A stretch of 64,000 nt of DNA, from positions 9,858,001 through 9,922,000 of the forward strand of contig AP026544.2 in NCBI GenBank assembly GCA_026075535.2, in the 5' to 3' direction. Below, piece by piece: positions 52,841 through 63,965 of the stretch (the first letter of the stretch is position 1; the number at the start of each line of letters is the position of its first letter). The DNA is from Tricholoma matsutake (lineage: Eukaryota; Basidiomycota; Agaricomycetes; Agaricales; Tricholomataceae). The notes under the pieces are model-generated. The model was not told where the DNA came from. It saw only the letters and a list, made by a program, of their open reading frames with translations, and did no database searches. Made by a program: the position numbers and the translations under genes.

Positions 52841-54870
52841 CTATACATGACCGTTGGTCATATTTACGGAACATTCTGGAATCTTCCTGTACAGTGGGGC
52901 GGAAAAGAATTCTACCTTGTCGGAGGTATAGGGTGGGTATCTGCCTTCCAGAGTGGGTTCCGCCCTGTGGATATAGATATGACTTCCACATGGTATCGGA
53001 CCAGAATCAAGTCACTGGGTACGTACGATTTAGGAACGTCGATTGTACCTCGCTCATACACAAAATTCTCGTAACTGTATCTCATAACTTGCCGACCGTC
53101 TATATTTTTAGACTGTGAGAAAGCGTAAGGAGGCGAAAAGAAGGAAGAACTATACATCCAGATTCACCCACGCCGCCGAAAGGCAGCTCGTTCACTGTAG
53201 GCAGAAGTATATTAAATGGGACGTGAGAAGAGTGAAACTGGAATTCACCTGACAGTTGCTGGTAAGTGTCATTAAAGACGAGGTTGCCGCTGGTGGTATT
53301 TTCCCTGACTAATTACTAATGAGCTTTTGCAGTTAGCAATGAGAAATAGAGTGCTGACTATTGTCTTTGGTCTTCGAATCTTCGGTGAATGCGTACAACA
53401 CCAGGGGGTGATCGCTGAAACAAGTAAACGATTGATAGTTAAGTGAAAAATAATGGAATTTGCTTACCGAGCATTGATGAAAGCAATCGCATCGTCGACT
53501 CCATTCACGGGAACGACAGGGATCAACGGACCAAATATCTCCCTGCAAGCGGAAATCAGGATCTAGATTTTGTTTCGTAACAGGATAATCCGTACTGTTC
53601 GAGAAGGGCATCGTCTTCTGTCACATTCTTGACGATGGTGGGCTCGATTCCCAGCGACTCATTGTTTCTGCCGCCAAAAATGATCTCGCCTTTGGTGCGC
53701 TGTAGCATCCCCATGAGCCGATTGAAGTGAAGGTCCGAAACTATGTGCCCAAAATGCTTCGAATTAAGTGCACCTTCCGGGAAGAATGTATTGAGGTGTT
53801 GCACAAAACATGCAATTAGCTCGTCCTGCCTTTCCCGGGGCACTAATATGTAATCTGGAGAGACACAGATCTGAATTTCGCATAAATTTTCACGATAATA
53901 CAAATGTAATTAGGACGTTACCTGACCAGCGTTCGTCAATTTTCCGTGAAGAATTCGCTTTGCCGCGAGATTCAAATCACACGTGTCATCTATAATGACG
54001 GGTGACTTGCCACCTAACTCAAGAGTGATCGGGGTAAGGTGTCTGGCAGCAGCAGCAGCGATAATCCTAGCTACACGACCATTACCAGTATAGAAAACTG
54101 CGAAGTCAGGCTAATAGGCGCAAGGTGAACAATAATCAATCATACTGTGATCCCCTGGAAGCGTAGATGTAAACGGAATTTGCGTTGAATGATGAAGCAC
54201 TGACATTGAAGTTCTAGGAGCTTTGTAATCTCTGGGACTGCACCGAGCACGACTTGATATGCTGATTGATCCAAATAACGTGGAAGGAGTCGAGCAAGGA
54301 GTTCGGCATAGTTCGGCGCAAATTCGGAGAGCTTGACGGCCGCGCAACAGCCTGCAGAAATGGCACCATACAAAGGTTGAAGAGAGAGGACCAAAGGATA
54401 GTTCCATGGACTTCGAAAATTGTTATCTCCTACACAGGGCAACAAGAAAAATGCCACGGGCGTACGAAATAATCAAAACGGTGCCTTTCGCGGCCCTAGG
54501 AGTCGTGGGATTCCAAGATTTTTGCCACTCAGGAACGTCCAACAGAACTGGCTTGGCCCATTCCTCCAGCTGCTCTGCACAAATCAGCACCCGATCAATG
54601 ATGGCGCCGACTTCACCGAGCAGCGTTTCCATCTTTGGCCTGCCTAGATCGGCATTGATTGCTTCCATGAAAGCGTCAGCGTTTTCTTGCAGCATGCAGG
54701 CCAGCTGGAGCAACTGGGTGCGTCTCCATCTTAAAGATCTTGTTACTCCTCGCTGGAAGGTCGCGCGCAAAGTATCTCGGATCTTAACAAGGTCGTGTAG
54801 GGTCTATAGGCATAGGATGTCTAGAGAAAGCGCACACCTTTGGGATCTCATTGATGGGTGTAAAGCTCAT
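52841..54870 (-). CDS. Class-3-like aldehyde dehydrogenase (12 exons, 480 codons)
   Basis: NAD(P)-dependent oxidation of aldehydes to acids, as in the ALDH3/fatty aldehyde dehydrogenase family. Exons (minus): 54870-54838, 54782-54466, 54410-54205, 54154-54146, 54097-53922, 53870-53596, 53542-53468, 53414-53359, 53308-53249, 53194-53156, 53099-53027, 52964-52841; total 1443 nt. Landmarks: [48 protein letters not shown] with the catalytic-region Glu, [11 protein letters not shown] with the catalytic Cys, [12 protein letters not shown] and [13 protein letters not shown]. Exon 4 is only 9 nt and encodes most of WDH. The C-terminus ([20 protein letters not shown]) has no membrane anchor. It looks intact, in contrast to its surroundings. 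Confidence 0.9.
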
Positions 54871-55499
54871 CTGAAGACAAGCAAAGTATAGCAGGGAGGG
54901 ATCAATGACACGGGATAGATGGCGTCAAACATTCCACAATATCATTGATATGATCTTTTTATACCAGCAGATGATGGCAGTGGCCATTGGCCAAGGAATG
55001 ATCGGATAAAGTTTTCGGTTGATCTGAACACCTGTTGCTCACGATGTGACTGAACGGGTATGGTTTCTTGCGTGCCCGCAAACTTCCTTTCTACCTAATC
55101 ATCGGGAGTTGATCGGGAGTCATCGGGCTTAGTAGTCATCGGGCCTGGCTTTGTAATTTGGAGATCGAGGTTCACAACCGATATCTCGCTGCATCAGCCT
55201 GCATGTCTCTGTCGTGGTGGCGTGTCTTGCCTTGGTCCATCAACGGGTGTTGGACAGGAAAGACGCAGGTAAGGCTGGAATTTTTTTTCGACCATGTTTG
55301 GCCTAGTAAGCTGAAAGGACTCCATATCATGAAGTCCAATGACGAGGGTGTGATTGTTGTTTTCTCACGTGGATGTGTGAATAGCGCAAACGGTGCCTCC
55401 AACAACCCAAAGGGTTAGATGGAGGAGCCCAATGAAATTCGTAATTCTTGAGGTACACCTAAAGCCTATAGATTGCAAATGGGGAAGGGGAGTGGTACA
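54871..55499. other. Upstream region of the aldehyde dehydrogenase gene
   Basis: Contains the presumed promoter (a TTTTTATACC stretch at about 54955) and sequence toward the Ngaro-like element. ORFs here are short and unconvincing. Confidence 0.35.
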
Positions 55500-55668
55500 A
55501 GAGGTGGCTGACTGTCCAGGAAGTATGGAAGATGAAGTGAAACAATGTGAGGAGTGTGGATACGAATAGGTAGAGTCCGCAGTCTCATGTAAGTCCAGGT
55601 AGCAGAAAACATCAATCGAATGGAATAAAGTCTGTCTGAAAGTGCAGCTCCAGCAGGAGCTGACCATC

Positions 55669-56645
55669 TCAAGCATGAAGCATTGCTTGTAGGAGTACTG
55701 GGTGCTTATGAATATAAATTTGCCAAGCGGGCGATGCCCAACGACCGATCCCTTGGATGATGTGTGGTGCCACACCATTCTCCGCAAGTGATGTTGCCCC
55801 TCCTGCTCTCATTGACTGCCCCCCTACGTCCTTCTCAAAGAAGAGGCACAAGCGGCGCATGAAAAAAGACCTGGTAGGCACTGTGCCATTAGACTTCAGC
55901 CACAGCGGGGATGACAGAGAGGGAAGAGTCAGTCGTGAGACTCAAGGTAGGTGCAGAACAGGGCCATTGGGTTGCATGCAAAAGGGTTTGGGCATAGGAT
56001 GATAGTCTTCCCTTCAAAGAACTTGTCGGCCTTGTGGCTGGGCAAGAAAAATTGAAAAGAACTGTTGTTGATGACAACTGAGTTTCGTTTCGTGAGTTTC
56101 CAGGGATTCCTGAGGTCCTTGTCTTCAGGCCAGGTAAGTTCACCCAGTCACATCAACATGAAGAATCCCACACAGAGCTGTGTGCAGAAGAGGAGGTTGT
56201 CATGTGTTGGGTTATCAGAGTAGTCGATACACACGCCGTTGAGATTGCCAATTGTGAGGGCTCACTTCCAAATTGTTGGTGTCCCTTTCAGCCATTTACA
56301 CCCTTGCAGAGTGCGGTGTACAAGTTGTGACTTTCTGATCTTGCGAACGTGTGGGAAGTAGGGCTCAAGTTGGTGGCAAATCCCAGAGAGGTATGTGTCC
56401 ACCAGATCTGGTTTGATGTGGTGACACATATATACTGTGAACAGGCTGAGGGTGTCAGGAGTAGGTTCAACCAGCATGTTGTGCATGTGAATGAAGCAGA
56501 GGTAAGAGTTCAAAGCAGATCCATAATTTTTCCAGGTACTGACATCAATCGCCTGCCCTAGAGCAATTGCTCGCTCTTGGACTAGGCATTCCCATGTCCA
56601 CAGCTCCCGCACGGGTTGCCGGGCGCAGACGTGCAATACAATCAT
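55669..56645 (-). pseudogene. Tyrosine recombinase of the Ngaro-like element
   Basis: The N-terminal DNA-binding part (56645-56262) reads AIDVSTWKNYGSALNSYLCF and DTYLSGICHQLEPYFPHVRK. Stops at 56262-56264 and 56148-56150 (TGA in place of the usual Arg in GLMRLGEL) interrupt it. The catalytic part follows: FFLPSHKADKFFEGKTIIL, SMRAGGATSLAENGVAPHII, GIGRWASPAWQIYIHKHP with the nucleophilic Tyr. The first residue of the usual HxxR is Gln (GGQSMRAG). It would insert circular cDNA by strand exchange, as in DIRS elements. Inactive. Confidence 0.8.
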
Positions 56646-57325
56646 TTTTTGACTGCCCCCAGCATGGCGCAGTGTGGGGGTTGAAAGTTTGAGATCTGTA
56701 GGTCAGGCACTAATCTCACTGCCTGCTTGAACTCGTGTCGAGAAATCATGTCTGCTACCTCATTCTTCACTCCTGGGATGTGAAGTACCCACAAGTCCAA
56801 TACATTGGTGGTGCAGGTGTCCACACAGAAATGCAGCAGCAGGTTGTACATGGGCAGGCAGCAAAGAGAACTGAAAATATTGACAGTGTTCATGCTATCC
56901 ATGAACACCACAATCTTTGAGTGATGAGTATTCCTCTGTCATAAGTCATTGATGGCACTAGTCGCCACTAACACTTTGTAGAAGAAAATGATCCCGTCTG
57001 ACAACTCAGTGGGCACATATCCTTGTCAGCAATTAGGGTACCAGAAAGTGAGGCCTTGCATACATGAGTCACAAAAAATCATTTCATCTGCATCATCAAT
57101 GCTCCAAGTCATGGTCAACAGTAATTTGACCCCAAGGGAGTCCCGTAGGTGTCTCATGGCCCACTCGAGATCGGATCGAACCTCATTGTTCACCCAGATT
57201 TTCATCATTGATTGGTCTTTGCCAGCAATTTTCAGGTACAAGTTGTTGAGAGCTGGGTGAACCAGAGGGAAGACATTGAAGCTCCAGTTCATCCACCCTG
57301 CAAGTCTTTGCCACCGCCTCAGCAT
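56642..57325 (-). pseudogene. RNase H region of the Ngaro-like element
   Basis: 57325-57026 gives WQRLAGWMNWSFNVFPLVHP, LNNLYLKIAGKD and FCDSCMQGLTFWYPNC, the D-S/A-C-x-x-G segment of RNase H. The next ORF (56911-56642) has VVFMDSMNTVNIFSSL-type sequence and LHIPGVKNEVADMISRHEF, the terminal RNase H aspartate motif. Stops separate the two pieces. Confidence 0.7.
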
Positions 57326-58579
57326 TCACAATGCTCCCTTCTTCTTCACCGGTCGAGCCACGAATTCATGGAGCTTGCCTATGAGGTCGTCCAACCGTTG
57401 CTTTGGCAGCATGAATGTTAGGCCATTGGCATTGACTTCAATGCTGATGATCATCAGTTTCACACCAAAAAGTTGCTTGTGTGGTTCGTGTGGGATCCCC
57501 AGTTTGTCCCATAGGGACAGAAGTTTTACCTGGTTCTCAGGCATATGCTTCTCGTACCGTTGGTACCACACAAGATTCCCTTCCTCATCTATACCAAAGG
57601 AATCGTCCATATATGTCCAGAGGTCAAGGATTACATGGACATTTTTGGCAATCCAGGTTATGAGGCCGTCGAAAGAGATGTAAATCCCCGCTGATCCACA
57701 GCCCCCAAAGCAGTTATTCTGGTCGAGGTCGCATTCACCATCAATCATGATTACCTGTTTGATCTGCCATAGTGGGTGCATGGGTAATAGCCAGAAAGCT
57801 TCAGCCACATTGGACTTGAACAGTACAAATGACTGGTTAGGCTTGGCTCAGTGACGTGCCAGTAATCTGTCACCTAGGTGCCTCATGTTGTCCAGTGGGA
57901 ATCCCTTTACATCTTCATGTCTGATCATCAAATTTGGAGCATATTTTCCAGTGCTTTGGTTGATTACCATCTGCAATTTTTCTGAGTGAGGCTTCGGAAC
58001 TGCATGGATAGGTGAAGTGTGCATGCCTGGGAGGAGGTCTTGACCAAAAGATCCAGAGAACCTTCCCTTCAAGTGCTCATGGTCTCTCTGCTTTCGTAAG
58101 AACTCAATTTCTTCCTTCTTCTGCAGCATGCCTAAAGATCCATCAACTATGCTGGGGTAAGTGTCATATCACATGTCTGCCCACGGCCAGAAACCTTCCC
58201 TCAGGCCCCTGCAGACTGACTCAACAAATGGACGATTGGGATACATCTTGAGCAAGTCTTCAAAATGGTCCACATTGATGGGAGTGACAATCTTGAAGAG
58301 GTCAGGGTTTTCCCTGATAGTTTTTGTCACCTCTACATTGGCGAGTTCCTTCTCCGGTACTGCAGGTAACAGCTCTGTGTGTTCAGTCCAATCAGCGAGA
58401 CATGGTGGTGGAGACAAGCTTCCAAAGTTAGTGTCCTCCTCGCTGCTCCACAAATTGTACTGGAGATACTTAGGATGCATACCGTAAACCATGTCAATTC
58501 TGCTGAGGGAAGCCATCTTGACTGTTTGCATTTGATGCAGGTGTGTTTGTATTTGCAGGAGCTGGCAGTACCATGACAA
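57326..58579 (-). pseudogene. Reverse transcriptase of the Ngaro-like element
   Basis: Segments in order: YPNRPFVESVCRGLREGFW (58240-58180), LLPGMHTSPIHAVPKPHSEK and MVINQSTGKYAPNLMIRHED (58129-57848), then LWQIKQVIMIDGECDLDQN and the catalytic LWTYMDDSFGID (about 57600). YMDD is intact. Stops lie after REGFWPWADM and between the other ORFs. The front segment matches the RT remnant at 20985-21465. Confidence 0.8.
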
Positions 58580-58643
58580 CCTCCAGAGCTATTGAAGTGC
58601 CCGCATGCCTCAGAGGAGCAATCTCTGGACCATTCACTAGTAC

Positions 58644-59328
58644 TGTTACGATTTTGCTATCAGGACCCGCAAGGCCAGGCAATTCATTTTTCCCTTCTGA
58701 CACAATGCAAATCATTTCCAATGGAGACACCCTCTGATATGACTCCCACTGATTGACAGGCTGCACCACAGCAGTCCTTGACATTGGGTCCTTGACATTG
58801 GACCCTTGACATTGATTGCCTCATGCTTGGCATGAGGCTTATCTGCTATTTGTTTTTTGACATGCTGCACCATAGCACTCCATGACATCGGACGCCTCAT
58901 GCTAGGCATGAGGCTTATTGTTCTATTGTTCTTTCTATTATTACTTGACAAGGATCTCGTATTCTGATTGGACGATAGACATCTCTGAACCGTATATAAG
59001 CTACAGTAATACTGCCTGTATTCCTTAGCTTGACCTAATTCAATCAACGGTCTTAGACTCAACCAGAACACTTGACAGCTTAGGAAGCCCCTAGCTGTGA
59101 TAACTTGAACTCAACAGTTGGAAAGCCTCCAACTGTGATACACAAACTGATGGTCTACTCAGAAAGCCTCTGAGTACAGATAGCCGTAACAACTTGAGGA
59201 AGTACCCAAGTGAAGGCCAGAAGCCTGATACACTAGGAAAGCCTCCTAGTGCGATACCAATATAGTTGGAAAGCCTCCAACTGTGACATACAAAGCCAAG
59301 GCTGAGTTAAAGACCTATAGTCTTAACA
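58644..59328 (+). repeat. Solo LTR of the gypsy-1 family with AGTAC duplication
   Basis: TGTTACGATTTTGCTATC at 58644 and AGTCTTAACA ending at 59328; AGTAC flanks both ends (58639-58643 and 59329-59333). The TATATAAGC box, AGCTTGACCT and the hairpin series of the 3762-4433 LTR are all present in this orientation. It lies between the RT frame and ORF1 of the Ngaro-like element, so it inserted after that element and then lost its interior by LTR-LTR recombination. Confidence 0.9.
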
Positions 59329-60681
59329 AGTACCGACTGCATTTTGCATGCCTGATCCTCTCTGGATACCATCTGGGAGAAGGTAAGCGGAGTAGAGATA
59401 AGCGAACTGATCTCAGTTGGTGAGTAGGATTACCAACCATAGCTCTGACTGCCTTGTTGAAAGCAATGAGCTTGTGGTGGGCGCTGAGTTGCTTGGCCAA
59501 GAATTCCGATGCCATGTAGTCCCCCCATTGCTGCAGCTCATCACTCCGATGTGGGAAGGCAAATACAACTGCTTTGGTAGCTGCGTGCCAAGCAACATTC
59601 CAGTCACTGCTCATCTGGACCTTTCTAGCAGGATCTGCCTTTCCAAGAGATATTTCTGTTCCACCAACACGTCCCACATTCTCTTTAGGAGGGGCAATGT
59701 GGTGGAGGTTACTGAAGATCATGTTGAGACTGAGTGCTTCCCCCTTGAAAATCCTCTTCCACTCTGATTCTGGGAACCCTTGTGGTGCGGATGCTGCTCG
59801 ACGAATCTCTCGTTCAGTGAAGTTGAGGTCCTTCTGGAATATGGCAAGGGTCTCTCTCATCTTCTTGCGGTTCTCGTCAACCTCTCTAGATTCTGCTGCG
59901 AGTTCTGTAGTGTACCAGGGTAGCTGTGATTGGTAGACATGTCTCCTTTTGTTTGACTCTCCCTCTCCTCTTCCCAATGAAGAGTTGTTGTCTGAACTTG
60001 ACGACCCAGAAGGACTTCATTGCCTCTTGTGGAGTAGATTCTTGCAGAGTTGTCGCAAAAACTGTTCAGCTTTTTCCCCTCATGCCCTTCTTTGTGTACC
60101 CTGTCTCTGGGCTTGCCTTGACTAGTGCTTCTGCCTCTTTGTTCATGACAGTCTTCTTCAACTCCTGTTCCCACTCCTCGCTGCTTGGCTCCTTTCTGTT
60201 GGGCAGTGATAAGGTCGATGTAGAGTGTATACTCCTCAAGAGTGGCTCGTCTGATTGGTTCCTTGATGTTTGCTCTCTGCAAGACGCACAAGATCTGGTA
60301 TAAGGTTTCTATTCTTGATGTCTTCTCCTCTTGGAAATCCTGGATGAGGCTTTCCATATTTGAGACGATATTGGCTTGGAACAAGTCTCCTCTGTGCTCA
60401 GAGCTTTGATCACATACGGGGGGTCTTGGCACATGTTCCCCTTGAACTCCAGTAGCTGGGGAGCCACTGTGTCCCCTAGATGCTCCATCAAGGACAATTT
60501 GTGTTGTGGGAGCATTGTCGCCGTCCCCCCTATTCTCATTTCCAGAGGCAACCTCAGTTGAGACAGTTTGTGTGGACTGATTGGTGGAGACACCCTCTCT
60601 AGTCACATTTTCAGTAGTACCTTGAATCCCTGCCAGAGTGATGTATTGTCCAAAATAGGAGGCATGGGCATCACTTGACAT
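59329..60681 (-). pseudogene. ORF1 (gag-like) of the Ngaro-like element
   Basis: 60681-59857 begins MSSDAHASYFGQYITLAG, is Gly/Asn/Gln-rich and later helical (EEKTSRIETLYQILCVLQRA, RRATLEEYTLYIDLITAQQ). A frame change near 59930 leads to 59977-59330: SQLPWYTTELAAE, FTEREIRRAASAPQGFPESE and WKRIFKGEALSLNMIFSNLH. The latter recurs in agaricomycete mobile elements upstream of such RTs. Probably a nucleic-acid-binding structural protein. The end is cut by the solo LTR. Confidence 0.6.
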
Positions 60682-61290
60682 GTGAGGAACGATGTATAGA
60701 ATTTAAGTTCAAAAACTACAAGCGAGTGATATAGTATGGTGACACTGAGAGAGATTGAGAACCTGAGAGACTAGAACTGAAAGTAGCCCTTACCTAGGAG
60801 AGAGTGAGAAGCAGAGAGATCCTGAAACAGGAATGTCTCTGCAGCTCACACTTCTTGCTAGGAATAGGGGGTGGATGTAAATGATGCATTCCAAGTGATG
60901 GAATCAGATTCAGCATGAACCTGCAAAGCACGCGGCGCTGGAAGAGGTTCAGTGTGAACCTTGGTAGCACGCGGTGCTAAGACTGGGCGCAAGCGTCACC
61001 ACAGTACACCACTCACTATTGGACTTGCATAAATGTCCATTATCTGTAAATCATATGTAGCCTAATATTGAGTACACAAAACCAATGCTATACATATTGG
61101 TAACTTCCTAATTATTTTTCAGAGGAGATGGCGGATGTTGTGTGTTGCCATGATCCTCTGAACCAAGGGGTCTTTTTGTCTGCCAAAATCTTGCAATAGT
61201 AAGGCAATGTCACACTTTGTAACATTGATATCCTGCCATTAGTGTTTGGAAGCAAACTCCACTCAGTGCCTTTGAAATGCCAATCATCTG
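60682..61290. repeat. Leader region upstream of ORF1 with a short direct repeat
   Basis: TTCAGCATGAACCTGCAAAGCACGCGGCG (60914 onward, first 20 bases shown by TTCAGCATGAACCTGCAAAG) is repeated as TTCAGTGTGAACCTTGGTAG with GCACGCGG(C/T)GCT in both, about 46 bp apart. It could be part of the Ngaro leader. No gene. Confidence 0.4.
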
Positions 61291-62157
61291 AGTGAACACT
61301 ATTCACCCAGCAAGTTCTTCACAGCATGTGATTTTTGGAAAATGCCGTCACTGGACTTGTGGGGATTTTTGGCAAGCATTGCATGTACTGTACCAACACA
61401 ATCAATTCATCAGGGGGTGTGACCTGTGACCTGGGTGAAAATTCGGCCAGAAACACATGAAAACTGCCTTTTTTGGATGCTTTTGGCTCTCCCAAGTTCG
61501 TCCATTGTCATTGTGACCTGTGACTTCCATGACCTTTAATTTCAACACAAAGGCCTGTGACCCATGACTGACAAATTGAATGCGTTGGTACAGTAGTCTT
61601 CTTATATAATACAGTTTCAACAATGATACTGAGACTGTAGGAGGTGGTCAGACTCCAAAGCATTTGTGAGGCATAGTAAACATTTTCCCCCCATTTTCAA
61701 AGACCATAATTTCAACACACTACATTACCGTGCCTCAACAACTGGCAAAACTTGTAAGTTTGGTCATGTTTGTACTTTGATCTATTTCCAATTCTGCAAG
61801 CCATTCCTCATCAACCATGCCACATTTTGGCATGATTGATGAGGAATGGCTTGCAGAATTGGAAATAGATCAAAGTACAAACATGACCAAACTTACAAGT
61901 TTGCCAGTCATTGAGGCACAGTACTGTAGTGTGTTGAAATTATGGTCTTTGAAAATGAGGGGAAAATGTTTACTATGCTTCACAAATGCTTTGGAGTCTG
62001 ACTGCCTCCTACAGTCTCAGTATCATTGTTGAAACTGTATTATGTAAGAAGACTACATGCAATGCTTGCCAAAAATCTGCACAAGTCCAGTGATGGCATT
62101 TTCCAAAAATCACATGTTGTGAAGAACTCACTGGGTAAATAGCATTCACTAGTCGTC
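61291..62157. repeat. Long palindrome (foldback), interrupted by a small MITE
   Basis: The left arm (61291-61821) and right arm (61829-62157) are inverted copies meeting at CATGCCACATTTTGGCATG. Similarity starts at GAGTGAACACTATTCACCCA and its partner TGGGTAAATAGCATTCAC. The arms are nearly identical near the centre (61602-61821 with 61829-62045). The left arm is longer only because of a 206-bp insertion. Transcription would give a long double-stranded RNA. Confidence 0.85.
61388..61593. mobile_element. 206-bp MITE with TA duplication
   Basis: CTGTACCAACACAATCAATT at the left and AATTGAATGCGTTGGTACAG at the right are inverted. TA flanks each end (61386-61387 and 61594-61595). The right arm of the palindrome has the unoccupied site (GACTACATGCAATGC, complement of GCATTGCATGTAGTC). 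GTGACCTGTGACC words occur near both ends. Confidence 0.85.
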
Positions 62158-62191
62158 TGTTCACATTCAATTGCTTTTCTTCTATTCACTC

Positions 62192-63250
62192 AATGTCTGA
62201 CACTACACATGTTTCTGAATCCATTGGTGAATTCAATGAACCTCTTCATACCCGTCCAAAGCTCCAAGCTCAACCAGAAGACATCTCATTGATCTCAAAT
62301 CTCTTGGCTCATTACTGATATGTGTTTCATTTGCTTGACTCTGGTTCTCACACTGGCACCTTCTCACTCGTACCCTCTGCTATGACTCGACATGATCTGA
62401 CAATGGTCCTGGATCATTACTCCCATCTGCTCCATCTTCTTGATGCCAATTTCATTGCTGACACCCAGTCTTACACTGAATTGTGATCACTCATTTTGAA
62501 CCAGCACGATGAAGCAGTAGCATTCAGAAATGAGATGAGAGGCTGTTTCAACAACCTGGAGCTTCAAGTACTTGGTTGGCTACAGGGATTGGAGAATCAG
62601 ATTGTGTTGTTGGGTGATCTAGTTGTTGACAGTTGACATGGTGTGTGCTCATGCCCTTTCTGTGTCTATGCTGATAAATATGCAGAGGATTCACTTTGCT
62701 CTCATCCAAGCTACTGAAACCCATGTTCCCATCTTTCAATTGGGCTGAAGATGCTGAGGCATTACCAATGACAGCTCCCCCTGCATGGGATCTCTCTGGC
62801 CTTCGGTCTGACCAACCAAGTCCTTTCTGAATGCTTCAACAATGGTCCAGGAGACTTGCCACACCACCCAATGCCCCCACCTGGTACATACCCCAAGCAC
62901 CCTGCCCACTCCAGAACCCTCAGGTCCATTAATCATGTTTTCCATGGCTTGTTTTGCTGGTGTTGACTCTCCTCACCCCCCCCCCACTTTCTGTTTTTGG
63001 CCCCTCAGTGCCTCATTTTGCCAACACCCACTCCATTCAATGTCATTTTTCATCTCCTGACCCAGCCCATTACCTTTGCAGCCCTGACCAATATCACAAA
63101 GTTCTTGGACATTGAAGCAAAGGTTGACAAGGGAATGAAAATGACATGTTTGAGAGTGAAGATGACTATGATGTGTTCTTTGACCCTACCTCCAATTCAC
63201 TTATGTTTATCATGCCCATGTAGAATTTGTTGTCAAGGATAACAAGGATA
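62192..63250 (+). pseudogene. Degenerate hypothetical ORF
   Basis: From ATG 62192 the frame reads MSDTTHVSESIGEFNEPLHT and LISNLLAHY, stop, then DLTMVLDHYSHLLHLLDANF, stop, then HDEAVAFRNEMRGCFNNLEL and GWLQGLENQIVLLGDLVVD. A later frame gives CSCPFCVYADKYAEDSLC and ESEDDYDVFFDPTSNSLMF. The helical LxHLLDANF...LE pattern suggests a transposon-borne ORF1, but I cannot name the family. At least three stops break it. Confidence 0.3.
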
Positions 63251-63965
63251 ATAAGTCTCAGTGTGGTCTATATCATTGGGATGTCCTAGATGATTGGCAA
63301 GAGGACAACAGTCCAGAATCCAAATATGGAAAAAAACTGGACCAAGCTGGACTTTTAAATGCTACGTGACCATTTTGCATTGTGATCACGTTTCAAATGA
63401 CTTATTAAGGATTTCTTCAAGTTTGTTACTAACTTACAAACACCATGGCCCCTGTCAAATCGCCATGCATGTTCCTCATTGCTGAGCTTGATGATGTGGG
63501 GGCTTCACCATCCTCCCCACCTCTCCTGGACAGAACCCCACCACCACCATCTTCTCCTTTCTGCCAGGATCCTACAACATGGCCAGTATCCCTTTCTTGA
63601 CTCCATCATCCCCCCTTCCACAGGTGCTGCATCACCTGAAGCTCTCACCTGAAGCTCTTGACCCAACTCCAGAGAGAATGCCATGGCTAAATCAGATGAA
63701 GTGTGTGCAGGTCTATCAGGGTCTGTTTCCCCCACTGAATCTCCCATAGCCCCCCTCCCCTCCTCTACCTCATGCCCTGTTGCCTACAAACACTTCTCAG
63801 TGACTATATCACAGTAATTTACACTCCCCCATGTGTCCTTGTGGACTTTGTGCAGAATAGGCGGATTCCACATGGAATCCACACAGAGTCCAAGCCAATC
63901 CACGTGGAATGAGTGGATTCTGCACAGATTCTGAGCCAGTCCACACAGGATAAGTTTTTATAAGG
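63251..63965. other. Unassigned right-end sequence
   Basis: Proline/serine-coding fragments at 63430-63770 may continue the degenerate ORF. At 63840-63950, repeated GGATTCCACATGGAATCC and TCCACGTGGA words form nested palindromes, then the sequence joins the gypsy-2 gag fragment at 63966. No gene supported. Confidence 0.3.

Larger units (their letters stand above)
55500..60700 (-). mobile_element. Ngaro-like (DIRS-order) retrotransposon, degenerate
   Basis: Minus-strand order is ORF1 (60681-59329), RT (58579-57326), RNase H (57325-56642) and tyrosine recombinase (56645-55669), with no integrase or protease. RT plus tyrosine recombinase defines the DIRS order; absence of a methyltransferase fits Ngaro, which is known from basidiomycetes. 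Stops and frameshifts occur throughout. A solo gypsy LTR (58644-59328) splits it. The expected split direct repeats are not obvious; a short direct repeat lies upstream (60915-60992). Confidence 0.75.

Noticed and set aside
55158..55418. P-loop-like INGCWTGKTQ ORF, possible GTPase fragment
   Set aside because: The spacing does not fit GxxxxGK(S/T) and no G3 or G4 motif follows.
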